Assembly (NCBI GenBank): GCA_038049695.1
Contig: CP142456.1
Coordinates: forward strand, 74,981,422-75,045,421
DNA: 64,000 bases
Origin: Cinnamomum chago
Lineage: Eukaryota > Streptophyta > Magnoliopsida > Laurales > Lauraceae
Reading direction: 5' to 3'
The notes under the pieces were generated by a model, which saw nothing but the letters and a program-made list of their open reading frames with translations, made no database searches and had not been told where the DNA came from. Below are positions 57,913-64,000 of this stretch, one piece after another. Numbering within the stretch: the stretch's first letter is position 1; every line of letters begins with the position of its first letter. Both the position numbers and the translations under genes were made by a program.

Positions 57913-60680
57913 TGTTCAGAAGTTTCCAAGGAAACAGAAATCCCTGACCCAAATCTAAGCCAAACAACACCACCACCACTACCACCACAACAACAACAAA
58001 TAAGCAAATAACATGAAACCATAGACTGATTTACTAAAAGTAAGAAAAACATGAAAAGAAAAGAAAAAAATTTGCCAACCTGAGAGAGATAAGGAGAAGA
58101 GCAGGAATCCAAATGGGGGATTCCCCTTTTTTATTCTTAGTAGAAGAGAGACTAAAAAGAGGAGCAGGTGAAGACCCAAAGAAACCCCCAAACACCTGGT
58201 ATTGAAGATGCATGAAGAATCTTGATTTTTTTGTGTTTTTTCTTGAAAATAGTAGTAGGTGAGTGGAACATTAATCCACACCGTTCATACAAGTGGGGAC
58301 CACCAGGTGATGGATATGGATCAAATTAAAATTTATTCAGTTTGGACTTTGGAGACCACCGAATGGACATGTGCCACTGTAAATATCTTCCACATCTTTT
58401 CTCCAAAATGCCTGCACTTGATTCAAACTAGCAATTGGAATATGTATTCACAGTATCTGTAAATCCAGTCCACACACTCTACTTCCCGGAAATTAGAGCT
58501 TTCCAATAAATTACAATGCTCATCACCATTATCCATTAAAGCCATTAAACATTCTTTGATGCCATGGTTCCAACTTTAGTCTTGTTGTGATTTGTATTTT
58601 GTAGGATTGTAGGAATGACTAAAGAGAAATGGTAAGTGGAAGGATCGGCCCCAATTGTTGAAAATCCAAGCTGCTCAAAATAAGCCCTCCTAATATATAA
58701 AATATTTCCAATTTCACCTTATCAGGAGTCGGTCCTAGCATAAAATCGAAAGTTTAATATAAATTAAACCTGATAATAAATCTTAAGGTGGAGCCAACTC
58801 TTGACCGGATAAGACTTCGCACATTAGGAGGCACATAGGAAAAAAAAGTCATCAAATGAGACATGTCTATGGTACAAGTCACCAGAAGTGACTAATAAAA
58901 TAAAAAAGAAACTGTTGGTAATTTTAGGAATGCAATGGGCCGGGTTTAACTGGGGACGTATCAGGGGCAGGTTTGGATTTTGTTGTTATACCCACCCGTC
59001 CCTGTATATATATATATAACATATGTATATGTTTTTTAACTAAAGTTATAGACAAAATTCATATGGGATAGGTGGTATTAGGCATTAATTTAAGGGATGT
59101 GGAAAGAGAAGGTGGTATGCTTGATTTTTATCATCCATCTTAGGGTGGGTTTGGTATCACATACCAATGACCCATCACGGAACAAATCAAAGTTTGGATG
59201 AGATAAATTCACGACGAGGCGAGTTTGGATTTTACCCTAACCTGTTCCATTCCTGCCCCGTTGCCCTCCCTAAGTATTTTAGCTGTTGAAGTATAAAATA
59301 TTGCACAGAAAGTACTCACGTTTATAACTACAAAAAATTTTAATTCATGATAAAATCTTGCAAAATGTCCGTCTTATTAATTTCCAGAGGTATGGATGGT
59401 ATGAGCGTTCTACAAACTGGACCGAACTGCCCCAGTCAAACTAGTGCAATTTGGACTTTCTTCAGCTGATTTTAGTCATTTAATGTTCACTTTTTTATTG
59501 CCACATTGTGAGCGAACCAGTTGAACCTTGGAGTCGTCGAGCCAATTTAGACGACACCATCTGTCATGCTTATCAAACCCTCTACCCCAGTTTCTAAAAC
59601 AATGGGTGAAATTTTCCAAAACATATGCATGTGAGTTTGACAAAGGCTAGTGTTAAGGACGCATTTGTGTCCCAACTACCAAGTGGTTTTCATTGGTACC
59701 TGAAAGGACAGAGGTGCAAAAAAAAGGACTCTATTAGTTTTCATCTCTACCTCCTTTTCTATATATCTCATTAATTCTTTGTGATTCATGTCAACATGTA
59801 AGTAATTCAACACCCTGTCAAATTTTTCTCATTCTTTTGATGCCGTGATTGGAACATTATTGCAATGACCTTTCATCATTTTGAATCTATATATGACAAA
59901 TGATATGAATATTATTTGACTGTTTAGAGTAAGTTTTATATATGATTATTACTACTAATATCAGTTAAGATATCATATACGTCAACCACAAAATAATATA
60001 TATTTGGAACCTACCTGATATTTATATATTCAACACCCTTCATCATCACTCCCCCACTGCCATATTTATCTGGCAGAGGCTTATAGTTATGCTGCACCAT
60101 GGAACCACTGGAAAGTTGGTCATCATTGCTATATTAGGCCTTTGGAATAAAACTATCAGTTCAAGAGGATCATCATTTAGGTTGTGGGTTCTTCTAGTCA
60201 TGTTACCAATAAAAATAAAGGGAGGGGATCATCATTTATTCATTTGGCAAGAAAAGGAGACAAATTGGAACTAAGCTGATAGTCCAACTTCTCTACTTGG
60301 ATGTTCAAAACTTGCGGCAAATAGGACAAGTCACAGACGGAACCTGGAATGCATTCTAAGAGTTGGGGCACAAATTGATAACAATTAAGACAGAATCCAG
60401 CAACATATATAGTTGTGATAAGGAGATCCACGGCATGATCTTTATCCCTGTTTATACTGTATTGTACAAAACTTAACCGAAGAAATTATAATTTTATCTG
60501 GCTTTCTTTATCTTGATCTATTTCAAGTGAAGATTCAAAATGAAAGCCATATGTTGGCAAGCCAATCCTGTATCTGACTGTATATCAAAGCCGATGGGCA
60601 AACATGAACAAATCTTATAAGAACTTTTGCACTAATTTTCCGACTTTCCAGAACCAGAAACTTTATCAGGTTCAACTCCA
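57913..60680. other. 5' flank of the DUF760 gene and intergenic sequence
   Basis: 57913-58250 is likely leader/promoter of the minus-strand DUF760 gene. Further right the sequence is AT-rich with no gene-like frame. A possible decayed SINE lies near 60110-60225 (GGTTGTGGGTTCTTCTAGTC, similar to 8675). The last part includes the 3' flank of the AE7-like gene. Confidence 0.45.
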
Positions 60681-61168
60681 TCAAGCGAATGTTGGAGCAA
60701 GACAGTCATCCACCATGTCCAAGAGGTTTGGATTTTCCAACGCTGCTGCTATCCTTTCTTTATCATTCAACTGTTTATTAACTGTACATCAAGAACAGTG
60801 ACAGTGTCATAAAACATACCAGAGACAGGGGGTCAAAAGATTGACAATGAATGCACTAGGTCCCTCCTATTGGCATTCAGATGATTGCAATCCTCCATCA
60901 AGAGCATGAAAAATGGATGTTCCAACCATATCTCGTTCAAACCCTATTCCAAGGTCCTGCCAGATGGAATCATCAGGTCAAGGTGATTGAGGGAGGGGTA
61001 GTATATCCATAGCAGGCCCTTCCAGTAGAATTTCTGTTGTGCAACAGATATGGGCCACCATAGGCCTCCCACCATTTATGGTGCAAACTGAAAAGACAAT
61101 CACTTCCTAAAAGAATGGATACCTGCAGCTTCAGTGGCATGACTTCCAGGCGCTAGCCTAATATCTAC
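60681..61168 (-). CDS. AE7: AE7/MIP18-family cytosolic Fe-S assembly protein, last two coding exons (5' part outside)
   Basis: Two small minus-strand exons, 61168-61123 and 60781-60681, are joined across a 341-bp GT-AG intron. The first encodes [15 protein letters not shown] and the last [19 protein letters not shown] followed by [13 protein letters not shown] and TGA. Together they form the highly conserved C terminus of MIP18/DUF59 proteins such as Arabidopsis AE7 (about 157 aa), the CIA-targeting-complex subunit that delivers Fe-S clusters to nuclear and cytosolic enzymes with MET18 and CIA1. About 105 N-terminal residues are missing. I found no matching exon between 61169 and 64000, so they probably lie beyond the right edge, behind an intron of at least 2.8 kb. 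The last exon, of 33 codons, overlaps an unrelated plus-strand ORF. AE7 versus AE7-like cannot be settled. Confidence 0.8.
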
Positions 61169-62269
61169 CTGAAAGAAACATCCTTATATGATCAATGCAC
61201 TTCAGAGAGGACAAAACGGGCTAATAATAAGGTAAGCAGTACATTAATAAATCACATATTCTAGAAAGCAATCCTGGAAAATAGTGTTTTCAACATGCAC
61301 TTTTTCCCTTTCTGGACAGGCACAAGGCTACTAAAAAACCCTAAAGTTGAAAAATAAAAGATAGATACCGACATGCAATGAAAGTGGCAACCACACTTTC
61401 ACTACCTTTAACATATGAAAACACCATCAAACTTCCGGCAATTCTAGGACTGTTGGGTGTCCATTGTGTTTCCAATGTCATTCTAATAAGACTCTAACAA
61501 ATTACTCCTCCTTCTAAATAATTGTCATCACTGGCAGCCCTATCAAAGAACATATTGTGCACAATGTCAATAGAGCCATTAGAGTGAAACCAATACACTT
61601 CGAATGCATCATCGAAGCGACAAAGTTAGATTATGGAGTAACAGTCGGGTAGAGAACACAACCTTAAACGAGAAATAGTGGAGAAGTAGCACTCGGAAAG
61701 CAGACTGCAGATGGGTAGGATAATGCTTCTATTAGATGTTAATATATTTTGTATTTGAAGCAATTATACAGTTCTAATATATTTTGTGTTGGATACACAC
61801 AATCTTCCATAAGATTATTTGCTGAAACATGCTGCAGAAATATATTTACGAATAAACAAGTTTGGTAAGGGGGTTCGCATGGGTAAAAATATTTATCTAT
61901 ATGAGGCAAATCCACCCAACGTAACAACAAAGTAAAGATGTCTCCCTTTTTATGTTCCATTTCCCTAGTAATGTGTTGGGTGATTGCAATAGGCATCCTA
62001 TGGAGATTATATTCTATGGAATACTTTGGAGAAATGACCCTTTCTTGCATTGCAGAAAGTCTACGGGTGCAGGCAATAGACCTCACTTGTTGTCTTCTCA
62101 TCCAGGGATTGACGGAGCTTATGTTTTTTTAGATTCAGTATTTTTGGAATATGTGGGGTAATCATCCCTCCTCTTAAGATTGGAATGATGTCATAGTTGC
62201 CTTTTTCTTTGCTAAGATATACTTAACCTGGTAGAAACTTCACCTCCTTTGCACTAGTCAACTATCTTA
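61169..62269. other. Probable intron of the AE7-like gene
   Basis: AT-rich sequence without recognisable exons on either strand. A 120-codon minus ORF (61739-62101) has no family features. It should be intronic if the upstream AE7 exons lie beyond the window. Confidence 0.4.
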
Positions 62270-63586
62270 ATTCAAACATTTGGGTGCTCATTCTTCAATC
62301 AAAGGTGAAATGCAATTGGTCCTGGATGAAGCAGAACAATGCTCATCATTGTTTTTCAGTCATAATTTTTTTTTTGTGGCCACTTTCTTTCAGTCCCTTT
62401 TGAAGGGATCTCTGTCTGCCAGCCCTTTCTCTCATATTTGGAAACAAAAGTGCTCCTCAGGTGATCACCTTTAGCCTGTTATTCGTGGAGCCATTCCCAC
62501 CACGGATAGCCTCCATCTTATCATTGTCAATGCCTGTCCCTTGTATCTTCAAGCAGAAGAACAGTGGATCACCTTCCTTCTTATTTGCAATGTTGTGCAA
62601 GAGATTTGGCTTTCAATTCTAAGGGGAGTTCGGCAATACTGGGTGCTCCCTTGTACTCTCCTTGACCTCTTTAAGGCTTGGAAATCGATTGTAGGCTCTT
62701 CTAAAGGAAAATTTCTTGTGAAGATCTTCATTTTCGGCTATTATATAGGTCATTTAAAAGGAGAGAAACTAAAGAGGTTTTGAGGGCATATCCTCTCAAG
62801 TTGAGGCATTGACTACTAAATCAAGATTCTCATTGCGTCCTGGGCATTTACCCTTTCGTCATTTTGCAGCATCCCTGTAGGTCTCATGCTGTTTTATTGG
62901 AGGGAAGTAGTCTTCACTTAATATGTTGTATTTTTAGCTCTTTTGGTGGTGCAGTGGTCTTCTATTTGTTATTCGTTGAGCCATTCTTACCAGGGATAAT
63001 CTCCATCTGAAGGTTATCATTGTCAATGCCTGTCCCTTGTGTCTTCAAGCAGAAGAATGGTGGATCACTTTCCTTCTTAATTGCAAGGTTGCGCAAGAGA
63101 TTTGGCTTTCAATCATACGGGAGTTCAGAAATAGCTGGGTGCTCCCTTGTACACTCCTTGACCTCATCAAGGCTTGGAAATTGACTGTAGACTCTTCTAA
63201 AGGAAAAATCTTGTGGAGATCTTTTTCGGCTATTATCTCGGTCATTTGGAAGGAGAGAAACTAAAGATGTTTTGAGGGCATATCCTCTCAAGTGCAGGCA
63301 TTGACTACTAAATCAAGATTCCTCATTGCGTCCTGGGCATTTACCTGTCCATCATTTCATGGCATCCCTATAGATCTCATGCTGTTTTATTGGAGGGAAG
63401 TAGCCTTCACTTAATACATTGTAGTTTTAGCTATTTTGGTGGTGCGGTTGTGTTGTATTTGGTTTTTGTGCTGGCCAACTTATTTTCTGTATTTTTGGTT
63501 TGGTCCTTTTGTTCTGGGGCTCTGACAGTGCTACCCTCTTGTATTGATGCTGCTTCTTAATGAATGTTAATATTTAAAAAAAAAAT
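62270..63586 (+). mobile_element. LINE (L1-type) 3' fragment with poly-A tail
   Basis: Plus-strand frames contain the zinc-binding region that follows plant LINE reverse transcriptases (FSHIWKQKC, TTDSLHL, FLLICNVVQEIWLSI and, in the second copy, FLLNCKVAQEIWLSI ... VIWKERN). The fragment ends in the usual non-coding tail with a 10-A run at 63576-63585. It is 5'-truncated and frame-broken. An internal tandem duplication doubles the zinc-binding part. Confidence 0.7.
62479..63460. repeat. 490-bp tandem duplication inside the LINE fragment
   Basis: 62479-62968 and 62969-63460 are collinear copies, both starting TTATTCGT(T/G)GAGCCATTC. They differ by scattered substitutions and small indels, so the duplication is not recent. 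Confidence 0.85.
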
Positions 63587-63889
63587 GTCGTAGTTTTCTA
63601 ATGGGTCAGCCAGACTTCCCCAGATAACAGGTGGTTTTGACTGGAAGACTCAGCAGGTCAACCAGGTGTTTTTTATTTTTTATAACAAATACATAAATTC
63701 ATAATACAAAACAAAGAATGTGTAAAACTTTCCATAAACATATACATTCTTTTAAAAAAATATAGATAGATAAACTCCATACAATATAATCCATGTCTAG
63801 GTTTACATAATTTTGCAGATAATTGTAAGAGAAGTTAAAAGAAGAACAACAACAACAACAAATGGGATTGAAATAAAGAAAGCATTTTT

Positions 63890-63978
63890 TGCCCTTTCTT
63901 CTATATCGGGATTCGAACTCAGGCACTCTACTCACACACCCATATCCCTAACAAATGAGCTACGACTGACGGACCAGA
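63890..63978 (-). repeat. tRNA-derived SINE head at the right edge, minus strand
   Basis: Read on the minus strand: GTCGTAGCTCATTTGTTAGG (box A area), GGGTGTGTGAGTAGAGTG, then GAGTTCGAATCCCG (box B). It shares its core with 28722-28790. The 3' body extends left toward about 63670. Confidence 0.65.
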
Positions 63979-64000
63979 ATTACAGAAAGCATTGACAATT

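Noticed and set aside
61739-62161. Further AE7 exons or another gene on either strand
   Set aside because: The frames show neither DUF59 motifs nor consistent splice sites.

Overview
The window is plant nuclear DNA, most likely from an angiosperm. The genes are split by long AT-rich introns, two products carry chloroplast-transit-like N termini, and one gene is a cellulose-synthase-like D gene. LTR retrotransposons, LINE and SINE fragments and foldback or TIR elements fill the space between genes. I cannot name the species. Exon structures were read by eye from splice sites and reading-frame continuity, guided by remembered plant homologues, with no alignment run.

Layout. (1) 1-2213: non-genic sequence. 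(2) 2214-16272 (+): an eight-exon SKL2-like gene (inactive shikimate-kinase-like 2, 384 aa). Its large introns hold a LINE remnant, tRNA-derived SINEs, a (CT)n compound repeat and a truncated Ty3/Gypsy element with one LTR. (3) 18264-18982: a hAT-like non-autonomous element with 8-bp target duplications. (4) 20307-27224 (+): a three-exon TOL1-like gene (VHS-GAT ubiquitin-binding sorting protein, 393 aa). Its 5.3-kb intron holds a 1.4-kb TTA-flanked TIR element with a solo LTR inserted exactly at its edge. (5) 29032-44432: a 15.4-kb Tat-lineage Ty3/Gypsy retrotransposon on the minus strand, with two 705-bp LTRs and a GTTCT target duplication. It carries broken gag-pol, a ten-unit 49-bp tandem array and a plus-strand antisense gene, which a 4.24-kb solo LTR flanked by GTATA has split. 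(6) 46617-52635 (+): a CSLD2/3-type cellulose-synthase-like gene (1146 aa) with a G-box/ABRE and a TATA box upstream and a double foldback element in intron 1. (7) 55225-57912 (-): a DUF760 gene like UV-B-induced At3g17800 (406 aa). (8) 60681-61168 (-): the last two coding exons of an AE7/MIP18-family cytosolic Fe-S assembly gene, whose 5' exons lie beyond the window. (9) 62270-63586: a LINE 3' fragment with an internal 490-bp tandem duplication, probably in an intron of the AE7-like gene. A SINE head lies at the right edge.

The five cellular genes are unrelated housekeeping or developmental functions (plastid biogenesis, endosomal sorting, cell-wall glucan synthesis, a plastid DUF760 protein, Fe-S cluster delivery). 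I see no gene cluster or operon. The most unusual object is the nested Tat element. Its LTRs differ at only five positions that I can count, yet its proteins carry at least five in-frame stops, a frameshift and a lost integrase catalytic residue, and its antisense gene carries its own lesions. That suggests it was mobilised in trans while already defective.
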